DNA of 64,000 nt from Aldehydirespirator sp965219165. Its GTDB lineage: Bacteria > Actinomycetota > Acidimicrobiia > Acidimicrobiales > Aldehydirespiratoraceae. The notes beneath the pieces were generated by a model. The model made no database searches. It saw only the letters and a list, made by a program, of their open reading frames with translations, and was not told where the DNA came from. The first letter of the stretch is position 1. Every line of letters begins with the position of its first letter. This document shows positions 43,665 to 52,725 of the stretch, in pieces. Made by a program: the position numbers and the translations under genes. Location: the NCBI GenBank assembly GCA_965219165.1, contig CBDCMW010000002.1:3658001-3722000 (forward strand), written 5' to 3'.

Positions 43665-44327
43665 ATGGCACTGCGCATCAACGACACGGCCCCCGACTTC
43701 ACCGCCGACACCACCGAGGGAGAGATCAACTTCCACGAGTGGATCAGCGACGGATGGGCGCTGCTGTTCTCCCACCCGAAGGACTTCACCCCGGTGTGCA
43801 CCACCGAGCTGGGCGCCGTCGCTGGCCTGAAGTCGGACTTCGCGGCCCGCAACTGCAAGATCATCGGCATCAGCGTCGACGGCGTCAACGACCACAACGG
43901 CTGGTCGGCCGACATCGAGACGGCCACCGGCAACGCTGTCAACTACCCGCTGATCGGCGACCCCGGGCTCAACGTGGTGAAGCTCTACGACATGCTCCCG
44001 GCTGACGCCGGCGACACGTCGCAGGGCCGCACCGCGGCCGACAACGCCACCGCGCGCTCGGTGTTCATCATCGGCCCCGACAAGAAGATCAAGGCCACGC
44101 TCACCTACCCGATGACCACGGGCCGCAATTTCGCCGAGATCCTGCGACTGCTCGACTCGATCCAGCTCACCGCCACCGAGCAGGTGGCCACCCCGGCCAA
44201 CTGGCAGCAGGGCGACGACGTGATCATCGTCCCCGCCGTCTCCAACGAGGCCGCCGCCGAGAAGTACCCCGACGGCTGGGACGCGCCCCTGCCCTACCTG
44301 CGGGTGGTCAAGCAGCCCGGCACCTGA
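43665..44327 (+). CDS. 1-Cys peroxiredoxin (Prx6 type)
   Basis: ATG 43665 follows TGGAGGAAAA and gives 220 residues, the Prx6 size. The peroxidatic motif FSHPKDFTPVCTTELGAVAG holds the conserved Cys, Thr and Pro; the catalytic Arg lies in the later TARSVFIIGPDKKIK block. The C-terminal domain (TTGRNFAEILRLLDSIQLT, ANWQQGDDVIIVP) is typical of Prx6. There is no resolving Cys. It reduces hydrogen and organic peroxides with an external thiol. It appears to be a single-gene unit; the enolase gene follows 34 bases on. Confidence 0.93.
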   Translation: MALRINDTAPDFTADTTEGEINFHEWISDGWALLFSHPKDFTPVCTTELGAVAGLKSDFAARNCKIIGISVDGVNDHNGWSADIETATGNAVNYPLIGDPGLNVVKLYDMLPADAGDTSQGRTAADNATARSVFIIGPDKKIKATLTYPMTTGRNFAEILRLLDSIQLTATEQVATPANWQQGDDVIIVPAVSNEAAAEKYPDGWDAPLPYLRVVKQPGT

Positions 44328-44361
44328 GCGCCCAGGCGGGCGCTTGCCTACGCTGCCGGCG

Positions 44362-45534
44362 ATGACGCCGACCATCGCTGAGGTCACGGCCGCGCCGCTG
44401 CGCCATCCCGAGGCGCTGGGGCGCCCCCAAGCCGGGCAGGCCTCCTGGGATCCGTCGGGGCTGATGCACCCGCTGTCGAACGACCGGGCCTTCGCCGGGC
44501 AGGCTGAGCGCTTCGCGCCGCCCTGGGGCGAGGTCCTGTGCGTAGCCACCGCCTCCGACGGCACCTTCGGCGTGGGCATGACCAGCCAGGCCGGCCCGGT
44601 CACTCCCATCATCAACGACTTCTTCGCGCCCATGCTCGCCGGAGAGCCCGCCATGGCCACCGAACGGCTGTGGAACATGATGACCCGCAGCGCCAACAGC
44701 GCCTTCGGAGCATCCGGGCTCGCCGCGTTCGCGGTGAGCGCGGTGGACCTGGCCCTGTGGGACCTGAAGGGCAAGATCCTGGGCGTGCCCGTGTACGAGC
44801 TAGTCGGCGGCCCGGCCCGGGACCGCACCCGCTGCTACGCCACCGGCAACGACCTCGACGATCTGCGCGACCGGGGCTTCGAGGCCTTCAAGCTGGCCTG
44901 CCCGGTGGGCTCCGCAGCGGCCACCGCCGGGATCGAAGAAGTCGAGCGTCTGGTGGCCGGCGCCCGCTCGGAGGTGGGTCCCGACGCCGACATCATGCTC
45001 GACTGCTGGCCGGTGCTCGACGCGGCCTACGCGGTGCGGCTCGGCCAGGCGCTGGCCCCCTACCGCCTGACGTGGATCGAGGACTACGCCCAGCCCGACG
45101 ACTGGCCCGGACACGCCGACGTCCGCCGGCGCCTGCCCGCACAGATGCTGGCCGCGGGCGAGCGCTGGTACACCGACCGTGTGTTCGCCCACGCCGCCGA
45201 GCGGCGTCTCGTCGACGTGCTGCAGCCCGACGTGCAATGGGTGGGCGGAGCCACCGCGGTTCTCCGGATCGCGGCCATCGCGGCAGCGGCCGGCATCGAA
45301 CTGGCCCTGCACGGCGGCTGCAACGACTCCTACGGTCAGCACCTCTGCCACGGGCTGCCCGGCAATCGCTGGGCGGAGATGTTCGTGGGCTGCGGGCCCG
45401 GAGAGTCGCTGATGGGCGCCTGGCGCTCCACGCCGGGAATGGCCCTGCCCGCCGACGGCTGGCTGGTGCCCAGCGACGCGCCCGGCTTCGGCATAGACCT
45501 GACCCGCGAGCAACTCGAAGCCGCCGTCGCCTGA
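44362..45534 (+). CDS. Enolase-superfamily sugar acid dehydratase (L-rhamnonate dehydratase-like)
   Basis: 390 residues from ATG 44362. It is a mandelate racemase/muconate lactonising-type barrel: capping domain (GLAAFAVSAVDLALWDLKGK), the KxxK-like strand FEAFKLACPVG, metal ligands in DADIMLDCWPVLDAAYAVRL, TWIEDYAQPDDW and MLAAGERWYTD, and a C-terminal His in ELALHGGCNDSYGQH. The CYATGND start of the barrel and the GxxAFK segment resemble L-rhamnonate dehydratases. The product would be a 2-keto-3-deoxy sugar acid. The remaining steps of such a pathway are not in the window, so the substrate is uncertain. Confidence 0.8.
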   Translation: MTPTIAEVTAAPLRHPEALGRPQAGQASWDPSGLMHPLSNDRAFAGQAERFAPPWGEVLCVATASDGTFGVGMTSQAGPVTPIINDFFAPMLAGEPAMATERLWNMMTRSANSAFGASGLAAFAVSAVDLALWDLKGKILGVPVYELVGGPARDRTRCYATGNDLDDLRDRGFEAFKLACPVGSAAATAGIEEVERLVAGARSEVGPDADIMLDCWPVLDAAYAVRLGQALAPYRLTWIEDYAQPDDWPGHADVRRRLPAQMLAAGERWYTDRVFAHAAERRLVDVLQPDVQWVGGATAVLRIAAIAAAAGIELALHGGCNDSYGQHLCHGLPGNRWAEMFVGCGPGESLMGAWRSTPGMALPADGWLVPSDAPGFGIDLTREQLEAAVA

Positions 45535-45635
45535 GCATCCAGCCCCGCCGGCGGGCCGGGTCCAGAATGTTGGGGCGATTTCTGTGCCTGGGCGGCCCAA
45601 GACTCGACCGAGAACCAGGGGGCCGGGCGAGCCGG

Positions 45636-47624
45636 TCAGTTCACGATGGTGACGCCCGCGACGGCCATCTCCTCCAAGGCGGCCGCAGACGTGTCGGAGG
45701 AGACACCGGCGCAGTGTCCGACCAGCACCGACGTCTCGAAGCCGGCCGCGGCCGCGTCCACCGCAGTGGCCCGCACGCAGTAGTCGGTGGCTATGCCCAC
45801 AACATCGACGGCCTCGACACCGCGCTCGGTGAGCCAGTCCCGCAGGCCCACGTCCTCGCTGGATCCCGAGACCCCCTCGAAGCTGCTGTAGCCGCTGCTG
45901 TACTGGCCCTTGAGGAACACCTCGTCCAGCGCCACCTGCAGTCGGGGCGAGAACGCCGCGCCCTGTGTGCCCGCCGCGCAGTGCAGCGGCCACGACGTCA
46001 CAAAGTCGGGGTTGGTGCCCGGCGCGGCGAAGTGCTCGCCGGGGTCGATGTGCCAGTCCTTGGACGCGACGACATAGCCGTAGCGGCCTCCGGCCCGGTC
46101 AAGGCCGACAAGGCCGGTGATGGAGTTGGCCACTGCGTGCCCGCCCTCCACGGCCAGCGTGCCGCCCTCACAGAAGTCGTTCTGCACGTCGACGATGATC
46201 AGAGCCTTCTGCATCCCAGAACCCCCTTGGTCAGCTTGAAGGGCGCCGTGGCTCTGCGCTGCCTGCCCTTCCGCTCCGTTCGAAGATTCTGTCGCGGCGG
46301 GCGCCTCCATGCCCACCCATTCGGTGGGAATGGCCGGGGAGCGGCGGGGGTGCGGAACCCGGTCCTCGGGTCGCAGACCCTGGCGACGCTCCGCGCAACG
46401 GCGGCGGGCCGCCGCGGGATCGTCTCGCCAAGCCCGCTCACCGCCGGCCATCAGCACGACTTGGGGGTCGTGACCGCCTGCTGGCCCGGTCCCGCCCGCC
46501 GGCGACAGCACCTCCGCCTTCCAGTAGCCGTCGGCGTCGACGGTGCGATGCACCTGCTTGCGGCCGCCTACGGTGGTCTTGCCCGGCGAGAGTTTGCCCA
46601 CCGCCCGCAGGGGTGCGCCGGCGCCGGCGCCATCCGCGATGGCCACAAGCTTGTACACCACCGACGCGGTGGGATGGCCCGAGCCGGTGACCAGGCTCGT
46701 ACCCACCAGATAGGCGTCGATGGGCGCGGCCGCGTCCTCCAGCTCGGCCACCCGGAACTCGTCGAGGTCCCCGGAGGCCACGATGCGGCAGTTCCTCGCG
46801 CCGAGCAAGTCGAGCAGGGCCCGGGCCCGGATGCTGGCCGCCAGCAGGTTGCCGCTGTCGATGCGCACCGCGCCGATGTCGCGCCCCACCACCTCCACAG
46901 CTCGGCGAATGCCCTCAAGCACGTCAAAGGTGTCGACCAGGTAGGTGGAACCAGTGCCGAGGGCATCGCGCTGAGCCCTGAACGCGGTGTGCTCGTCGGA
47001 GTGGGCCAGCACGAAGGCGTGGGCGGTTGTGCCCCCGGTGGGGATGCCGTAGCGCCGGCCCGCCTCCAGATTGGAGGTGGTGTCGAAGCCGCCGATGTGG
47101 GCGGCCCGGGCCGCGGCCACGGCAGCATCGGGGTCCGTGCGGCGGCTGCCGCCCTCGATGAGCAGACGACCGTCGGCCACGTCTCGCACCCGGGCCGCCG
47201 CCGATGCGACCGGACAGTCGTGGTTGATGATCGACAGCACCACCGTCTCGAGGACGACGCACTCGGCGAAGCCGCCCTCGACGGTGAGCACCGGAGAGTA
47301 GGGGAAGAACAGTTCACCGTCGGGGTAGCCGGTCACATCGCCGCTGAAGCGGTACGAGCGCAGCCATTCGACCACGTCGGGGGCTGACACGACGCCCGCG
47401 CCGACGAGATGGTCAACGGTCTCGTCGTCGAAGCGGAAGCGCTCGATGGCATCGATTATCCGGTCCGCTCCGGCCATCACGCCGCAGGCCCGGCCTGCCG
47501 GCAGCCGTCGGGCGAACGCCTCGAACACAGCCCGGCGCTCGGCGATCCCCGACTGAAGGGCCGAGGCCACCATCGTTATCTCGTAGTGGTCGGTCTTCAG
47601 GGCGACGGAGGCGCCTCGGTCCAC
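45636..47624 (-). CDS. pncB-pncA: Nicotinate phosphoribosyltransferase fused to nicotinamidase
   Basis: A single 662-residue frame. Residues 1-425 are nicotinate phosphoribosyltransferase (LKTDHYEITMVASALQSGIA, SIINHDCPVASAAARVRD, GGFDTTSNLEAGRRYGIPTG, AVRIDSGNL, KLSPGKTTVGGRKQVHR). Residues 471-662 are a nicotinamidase of the isochorismatase fold (ALIIVDVQNDFCEGGTLAVE, ASKDWHIDP, FLKGQYSSGYSSF, catalytic Cys in IATDYCVRATAVDAAAAGF). Together they convert nicotinamide to nicotinate and on to nicotinate mononucleotide. The 45-residue linker is low-complexity. Inside it, AGGGGG lies ahead of ATG 46214, so a separate PncA may also be made. Confidence 0.88.
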   Translation of the reverse strand: MDRGASVALKTDHYEITMVASALQSGIAERRAVFEAFARRLPAGRACGVMAGADRIIDAIERFRFDDETVDHLVGAGVVSAPDVVEWLRSYRFSGDVTGYPDGELFFPYSPVLTVEGGFAECVVLETVVLSIINHDCPVASAAARVRDVADGRLLIEGGSRRTDPDAAVAAARAAHIGGFDTTSNLEAGRRYGIPTGGTTAHAFVLAHSDEHTAFRAQRDALGTGSTYLVDTFDVLEGIRRAVEVVGRDIGAVRIDSGNLLAASIRARALLDLLGARNCRIVASGDLDEFRVAELEDAAAPIDAYLVGTSLVTGSGHPTASVVYKLVAIADGAGAGAPLRAVGKLSPGKTTVGGRKQVHRTVDADGYWKAEVLSPAGGTGPAGGHDPQVVLMAGGERAWRDDPAAARRRCAERRQGLRPEDRVPHPRRSPAIPTEWVGMEAPAATESSNGAEGQAAQSHGALQADQGGSGMQKALIIVDVQNDFCEGGTLAVEGGHAVANSITGLVGLDRAGGRYGYVVASKDWHIDPGEHFAAPGTNPDFVTSWPLHCAAGTQGAAFSPRLQVALDEVFLKGQYSSGYSSFEGVSGSSEDVGLRDWLTERGVEAVDVVGIATDYCVRATAVDAAAAGFETSVLVGHCAGVSSDTSAAALEEMAVAGVTIVN

Positions 47625-47784
47625 GTCATGAACGCTACCGCTGCGCCGGTTCGTAGGCTCCCGAAGTACCGCGTGCGGCTACCGGTCACCATGCGACTCT
47701 GTGCAGAAACGCCGCTCTGAGCGGCGAGACTGCGCAAGTTTCGTGGAGAGAACGGACACGCCGCAACCTCCGAAGGACCAGACG

Positions 47785-49872
47785 ATGGCCAGCCCGTTCC
47801 ATGTGATGCACTCCGTCTCGGCCGACCGCTCCGAGCTCGCCGGCAAGACGATCACCGCCGACACCCGGCGCCGGGTGTGGGCCTTCGCCCGTCCCTACCG
47901 CTCTGCCATCGTCGCCTTCGTCGTCACGGTCATCGCGGCCACATTCCTCGGGCTGCTGCCTCCGCTGGTGATCCGGGAGATCTTCGACTCGGCCATCGCG
48001 GAGGGCGACAGCGGCTACCTGAACCTGCTGTTCGCGGTGCTGATCGCCACTGCCGTGGGCGAGGCGCTGCTGTCGCTGGTGGAGCGCAGGCTCAGCTCCG
48101 GCATCGGCGAGAGCCTGATCTTCGACCTGCGACTGCGACTGTTCGACCACGTGCAGCGCATGCCGCTGGCGTTCTTCACCCGCACCCAGACCGGCACCCT
48201 GGTGAGCAGGCTCAACAACGACGTGATCGGCGCCCAGCGGGCCTTCACGGGCACACTCGGCGCGGTGGTCGCCAACATCATCACGCTGGCCGGGACGCTC
48301 ATCGCCATGTTCGTGCTGGAGTGGCGGCTCACCCTGCTCGCGGTGGTGATCCTGCCGGTGTTCGTGTTGCCGGCCCGGCGGGTGGGCCGGGGCCTGCAGG
48401 CCATCACCCGCGAGGGCATGAACCTCAACGCCTCGATGAACAACACGATGACCGAGCGGTTCAACGTGGCCGGAGCACTGCTGGTGAAGCTGTTCGGCCG
48501 CCATGACGACGAGGCCGCCGACTTCTCCGATCGGGCCGGGCGGGTGCGCGACATCGGGGTCCGCAGCGCCATGTACTCGCGGGTGTTCCTCATCGCCCTG
48601 ACCCTCGTGGGGGCGGTCGGAACGGCCATGGTCTACTGGCTGGGCGGCCATCTCGCCATCGACGGCGCCCTCACGGCGGGCACGCTGGTGGCGCTGGGCC
48701 TGTACACGGTGCGGATATACGTGCCTCTGACGAGCCTGTCCAACGCCCGGGTCGACGTGATGACGGCGTTCGTGAGCTTCGAGCGGGTCTTCGAGGTGCT
48801 CGACACCCCCAATCCGATCAATGACAGCCCCGACGCCGACGACCTGCAGCAGCCGGCGGGCCGGGTCGAGTTCCGGGGCGTGAGCTTCCGGTACCCGTCG
48901 GCGGACGACACGCCCGCGTCGCTCGGCATCGAGGCCTCCGCGGGGCCGGACGGGAGCGAAAGGGCACCAGCCGACCACGAACACACCGGGGACATGACCG
49001 GGGGCGTCCTGCCCGAGGTGCTGTCCGGCGTCGACTTGGACATCGCGCCGGGCCAGATGGTGGCGGTGGTGGGACCGTCGGGATCGGGCAAGACCACGCT
49101 CGTGTCGCTGGTGCCGCGGCTCTATGACGTGACCGCGGGCGCGGTGCTGGTCGACGGCGCCGATGTGCGCCGCCTCACGCAGGGGTCGCTGCGGGCCGCC
49201 ATCGGCACAGTCACGCAGGATCCGCACCTGTTCCACGACACCGTGGCCGCCAACCTGCGATACGCCCGCCCGAGCGCGTCGGACGACGAGATGGCGGAGG
49301 TGTGCCGGGCCGCCCGCATCCATCACGTGATCGATGCCCTGCCGGACGGTTACCGAACCGTGGTGGGAGAGCGCGGCTACCGGCTGTCGGGAGGCGAGAA
49401 GCAGCGTCTCGCCATCGCCCGGATGCTGTTGAAGGATCCTGCCATCGTCATCCTCGACGAGGCCACGTCGCACCTCGACACCGAGAACGAGGCCCAGGTG
49501 CAGGAGGCCCTCGACGATGCGCTGCGGGGTCGCACGTCGCTGGTGATCGCGCACCGGCTGTCGACTGTGGTGGACGCGGACGTGATCGTGGTGCTCGACG
49601 AGGGGCGGATCGTCGAGTCGGGCACGCACGACGAGCTGCGCCACGCCGGGGGCCTGTACGCAGAGCTGTACGAGGGTCTGGTGCGGGCCGAAGCGGCCGA
49701 GCGGCCGACACACCGGAGCGAGCCGCGACACCGGAGCAGGCCGACACACCCGAGCGAGCCGACACACCGGAGCAGGCCGCATCGTGACCGACCTCACCGC
49801 CGGAGACCAGACCCTGACGGTGGGCGAGTTGGCCCAGGTGCTTCGCTGGACTCTGGACGAGGCCTTCCCTAG
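47785..49872 (+). CDS. ABC exporter, membrane domain fused to ATPase (MsbA/LmrA type)
   Basis: ATG 47785 behind GAAGGACC gives 695 residues; the frame to 47701 is possible. Six membrane helices (IVAFVVTVIAATFLGLLPPL, LLFAVLIATAVGEALLSLV, ITLAGTLIAMFVLEWRLTLL) precede the ATPase: Walker A VGPSGSGKTTL, signature RLSGGEKQRLAIARML, Walker B AIVILDEATSHLD and switch His in IAHRLST. A 60-residue insert before Walker A is Asp/Gly/His-rich. The last 60 residues come from a tandem repeat and overlap xseA by 89 bases. It may export lipids or drugs. Confidence 0.9.
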   Translation: MASPFHVMHSVSADRSELAGKTITADTRRRVWAFARPYRSAIVAFVVTVIAATFLGLLPPLVIREIFDSAIAEGDSGYLNLLFAVLIATAVGEALLSLVERRLSSGIGESLIFDLRLRLFDHVQRMPLAFFTRTQTGTLVSRLNNDVIGAQRAFTGTLGAVVANIITLAGTLIAMFVLEWRLTLLAVVILPVFVLPARRVGRGLQAITREGMNLNASMNNTMTERFNVAGALLVKLFGRHDDEAADFSDRAGRVRDIGVRSAMYSRVFLIALTLVGAVGTAMVYWLGGHLAIDGALTAGTLVALGLYTVRIYVPLTSLSNARVDVMTAFVSFERVFEVLDTPNPINDSPDADDLQQPAGRVEFRGVSFRYPSADDTPASLGIEASAGPDGSERAPADHEHTGDMTGGVLPEVLSGVDLDIAPGQMVAVVGPSGSGKTTLVSLVPRLYDVTAGAVLVDGADVRRLTQGSLRAAIGTVTQDPHLFHDTVAANLRYARPSASDDEMAEVCRAARIHHVIDALPDGYRTVVGERGYRLSGGEKQRLAIARMLLKDPAIVILDEATSHLDTENEAQVQEALDDALRGRTSLVIAHRLSTVVDADVIVVLDEGRIVESGTHDELRHAGGLYAELYEGLVRAEAAERPTHRSEPRHRSRPTHPSEPTHRSRPHRDRPHRRRPDPDGGRVGPGASLDSGRGLP
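49704..49775 (+). repeat. Four tandem 18-base repeats in the exporter gene tail
   Basis: Units of the form GCCGACACACCGGAGCGA start at 49704, 49722, 49740 and 49758 with one or two changes each. They encode RHRS/THRSEP-type basic residues and directly precede the xseA start. The repeat probably extended the exporter frame into xseA. Confidence 0.9.
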
Positions 49873-51205
49873 TGGCGTCTGGGTGGCCGGGGAGATCGAC
49901 AGCCTCAGCCGGGCCCGCAGCGGCCACGTGTACTTCGACCTGGTCGAGCGCCCTGAGCACGCCGAGCCCGGCGCGCCGCCCGAAGCCTCGGTGAGCGTCG
50001 TGTTGTTCCGCGACGACAAGGAGCGGGTCAACACGACGATCAGGCGGCACGGCAACGCCATCCGCATGGCCGACGGGCTGAGGGTGCGCATCCAGGGGAT
50101 GCTCGACTTCTACCCGCGGCGCGGGCAGCTCCAGTTGCGGATGACCGCCATCGACCCTACCCACACGCTGGGTGCTCTCGCCGCGGACCGTGAGGCCCTG
50201 CTGCGAGTCCTCGCGGCCGAGGGGGCGCTGCGCCGCAACGCCGGCACCATTCTCTCGCCGGTTCCGCTGCGGGTGGGTGTGGTGACGTCGATGGGTAGCG
50301 CCGCCCACGCCGACATGTTGCGGGTGCTGGACGGCATCGGCTTCGCGTTCCAGGTGTTCGAGGTCGACACGCCGGTTCAGGGCACCGACGCCCCCGAGGC
50401 CATCGCGGCCGCGACCAGAGCCGCGGTCGGCGCTGGGGTCGATGTGGTGGTGCTGGCCCGCGGGGGCGGCAGCCGCACCGACCTGGTCGCCTTCGACCAT
50501 GAGCTGGTGGCCCGAGCCGTCGCCTCGTGCGAGCGTCCGGTGTTCACCGGCATAGGCCATGAGACGGACCGCAGCGTGGCCGACGAGACGGCCCACACCG
50601 CCTGCTCCACGCCTACGGCCGCGGCGGAGGCCGTCGTCCAGCTGGTCGAGGACTGGCTGAAGACGCTCGACGGCGCAGGCCGGTCGATCGCGGTTCGGGG
50701 TCGCCGAGCCCTGGCCGCGGCCGAGCACCGAACCGACAAAGCCGCCGCCGACACGGCCCAACAAGCACGGGCCGCGTCGCGGCGGGCCGGGCGCAACCTC
50801 GAGGCCGCGGGCCAGCGGCTCACCCACACGGGACGGGCCGCCACCGCGCGCGCCGGGCGCAGGATGGCCGCAGTCACCTACCGGCTCGCCCAGGCCGGAC
50901 CCGCAGCCGAGAGGAGGGGCAGGAGCCGCCTCGACCGGGCCTCGGCCCGGCTGTCGGTGGCGGGCCGTCACGAGATCCGCCACGCCCAGCGGCACCTGGA
51001 CGCCGTCGCCACCAGAGTGCGGGCCCTCGACCCGGCCCTGATCCTGCGACGGGGATGGTCGATGACCCGCCGTGACGACGGGATGCTGGTGCGCTCGGTG
51101 CGAGATGCGTCGCCCGGCGACGGCATCGTCACCCATCTGGCCGACGGCGCGCTGGAGAGTACGATCCGTGCTCGGCGCGGCAGCAGCGAGGACCCAAACC
51201 GATGA
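49784..51205 (+). CDS. xseA: Exodeoxyribonuclease VII large subunit
   Basis: GTG 49784 gives 473 residues. The N-terminal OB-fold lies in LTVGELAQVLRWTLDEAFPS and VWVAGEIDSLSRARSGHVYF; the nuclease core has VPLRVGVVTSMGSAAHADML, VDVVVLARGGGSRTDLVAFD and TGIGHETDRSVADETAHTAC. A long alanine/arginine-rich coiled coil (about 300-420) and a short C-terminal strand (LDPALILRRGWSMTRRDDG) follow. It degrades single-stranded DNA with XseB. It starts inside the exporter frame and overlaps xseB by four bases. Confidence 0.93.
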   Translation: MTDLTAGDQTLTVGELAQVLRWTLDEAFPSGVWVAGEIDSLSRARSGHVYFDLVERPEHAEPGAPPEASVSVVLFRDDKERVNTTIRRHGNAIRMADGLRVRIQGMLDFYPRRGQLQLRMTAIDPTHTLGALAADREALLRVLAAEGALRRNAGTILSPVPLRVGVVTSMGSAAHADMLRVLDGIGFAFQVFEVDTPVQGTDAPEAIAAATRAAVGAGVDVVVLARGGGSRTDLVAFDHELVARAVASCERPVFTGIGHETDRSVADETAHTACSTPTAAAEAVVQLVEDWLKTLDGAGRSIAVRGRRALAAAEHRTDKAAADTAQQARAASRRAGRNLEAAGQRLTHTGRAATARAGRRMAAVTYRLAQAGPAAERRGRSRLDRASARLSVAGRHEIRHAQRHLDAVATRVRALDPALILRRGWSMTRRDDGMLVRSVRDASPGDGIVTHLADGALESTIRARRGSSEDPNR

Positions 51206-51465
51206 GCACCGGCAAGCCCCCCATCACCGGCCCCAGCGACACCTCCGGCCCCGGCGACGCCGACGAGCCTGGCTATGCGGCGGCAATGGCCGAACTCGAG
51301 CAGATCCTGGAGGAACTCGAAGGCGAGGATCCCGACGTCGACGTCCTGGCGAATCGGGTCGAGCGGGCGGCAACGCTGATAGAGATCTGCCGCCGCCGGA
51401 TCACCAACGCCGGCATCCAAGTCGAAAGAGTCGTCGCCGCGCTCGACACTGACGCCGCGACATGA
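51202..51465 (+). CDS. xseB: Exodeoxyribonuclease VII small subunit
   Basis: 87 residues from ATG 51202, overlapping xseA (ATGA). A disordered N-terminus precedes the XseB helix pair: YAAAMAELEQILEELEGEDP, DVDVLANRVERAATLIEICR, RRITNAGIQVERVVAALD. It binds several-fold to the XseA coiled coil. The last codons (LDTDAAT) were copied into the repeat behind the gene, and its TGA overlaps the first micro-ORF start. Confidence 0.93.
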   Translation: MSTGKPPITGPSDTSGPGDADEPGYAAAMAELEQILEELEGEDPDVDVLANRVERAATLIEICRRRITNAGIQVERVVAALDTDAAT

Positions 51466-51535
51466 CCGTTCCCACGCTCGAATCTGACACCGCGACATGA
51501 CCGTTCCCACGCTCGAATCTGACGCCGCGACATGA
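51462..51535 (+). repeat. Two 35-base repeats forming two coupled 12-codon micro-ORFs
   Basis: The 35-base unit starting ATGACCGTTCCCACGCTCGA occurs at 51462-51496 and 51497-51531; its start recurs as the beginning of the next gene at 51532. Each unit encodes a peptide of 12 residues, MTVPTLESDTAT (51462-51500) and MTVPTLESDAAT (51497-51535). Each TGA overlaps the next ATG as ATGA. So xseB, micro-ORF 1, micro-ORF 2 and the synthase gene form a continuous chain of stop-start overlaps. Confidence 0.9.
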
Positions 51536-52599
51536 CCGTTCCCATCCAGGAGCCGGTAGCTCCCCCCGCAGAACTCAAGGCGATCGCGGCCAGGGTGCAG
51601 GCCCGCCTCGCTGAGATTCTCGCAGCTGAGCGCCGCCAGTGGGCCGCGTTGGATCCGAGCCTCGACGAGCCGCTCGGCGACCTGGCCGACATGATCCTCG
51701 GCGGGGGCAAGCGCATCCGGCCCGCCTACTGCCACTGGGGATGGCTGCTCGGCGGCGGGGACCCCGACGGCGACGGTGCGCTCGACGGCGGCTGCGCCCT
51801 GGAGATCCTCCACGCCTTCGCGCTGGCTCACGACGACGTGATGGACGCCTCCCCCACCCGGCGGGGTGCGCCCACGGTGTGGCGCAAGTTCGTGCAGCGC
51901 CACCGCGACAGGGGCTGGCGCGGCGAGGATCGGCGCTTCGGAGAGGCGGCCGCAGTGCTGGTGGGCGACATGGCCATGGTGCTCGCCGACCGCACGCTGG
52001 GGCGGGTGTCCCCCGAGACCCGCGCGGTGTGGGACGGTCTGCGCACCGAGCTGAACATGGGCCAGTACCTGGATGTGATCGGCTCGGCCCGCGGGAGCGC
52101 CACTGCGGACGAGGCCCGAAAGATCATTGAGCACAAGACCGCCCGCTACACGGTGGTGCGACCGTTGCAGCTCGGCGCGGCCCTCGCCGGACGGGCCGAT
52201 CTGGCCGAGCCGCTGGCCCGCCACGGGCGTCCCGTCGGGATGGCGTTCCAGCTACGAGACGATGTTCTGGGCGCGTTCGGAGACCCAGCCCACACGGGCA
52301 AACCGGTCGGCGACGACCTGCGGGAGGGAAAGCCCACGCTGCTGATGGCCATGGCGAGGGCAGCCGCCACCCCGTCCCAGCTAGAGGTACTGGACTCAGC
52401 CGGCTCCGAGATGGACGACGAGACGGTGGCTGCGGTCCAGCAGGTGATAGTCGACACGGATGCCCTCTCCAGCCTCGAGAACGAAATCGCGGAGCTGCTC
52501 AAGGAAGCCCTCGACGCGCTCGAAGCACTGCCCGACGTGCCCGCCGCCAGGGAGGCACTAGCGGCCGCCGCCCGCTTCGTAGCGCTTCGCCACGCGTAG
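51532..52599 (+). CDS. Polyprenyl diphosphate synthase (trans-isoprenyl, GGPP synthase-like)
   Basis: 355 residues. The first Asp-rich motif is AHDDVMDASPTRRGAPTVW; the second is FQLRDDVLGAFGDPAHTGKP followed by VGDDLREGKPTLL. GGGKRIRPAYCHW supplies the phosphate-binding Gly-Gly-Lys-Arg. Residues before the first DD (LHAFALAH) with Ala/Phe suggest a C20 or longer product, but length cannot be fixed. It condenses isopentenyl diphosphate for quinones, carotenoids or carriers. Its translation is linked to xseB through two micro-ORFs, which is unusual. Confidence 0.9.
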   Translation: MTVPIQEPVAPPAELKAIAARVQARLAEILAAERRQWAALDPSLDEPLGDLADMILGGGKRIRPAYCHWGWLLGGGDPDGDGALDGGCALEILHAFALAHDDVMDASPTRRGAPTVWRKFVQRHRDRGWRGEDRRFGEAAAVLVGDMAMVLADRTLGRVSPETRAVWDGLRTELNMGQYLDVIGSARGSATADEARKIIEHKTARYTVVRPLQLGAALAGRADLAEPLARHGRPVGMAFQLRDDVLGAFGDPAHTGKPVGDDLREGKPTLLMAMARAAATPSQLEVLDSAGSEMDDETVAAVQQVIVDTDALSSLENEIAELLKEALDALEALPDVPAAREALAAAARFVALRHA

Positions 52600-52725
52600 A
52601 GAGGCCGGTCGGGGGACCCGATGGCCCTGGGTGCGTTTCGCCTCCCGAACGGCTGCTGATGGGGCCGGAGACACAACTCGATTACTAACGTAATGCTAGG
52701 GTAGTAACCGTCGCCGAACCCATGC

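Noticed and set aside
44538..47387. A 949-codon open frame on the plus strand spanning two genes
   Set aside because: It crosses the enolase gene in another frame and the opposite strand of the pncB-pncA gene, and the translation is Arg/Gly/His-rich with no domain. It is an artefact of high GC.
47686..50091. An 801-codon minus-strand frame under the exporter gene
   Set aside because: It mirrors the ABC exporter and part of xseA, which have complete motif sets; the product has repetitive HHR/QRR composition.
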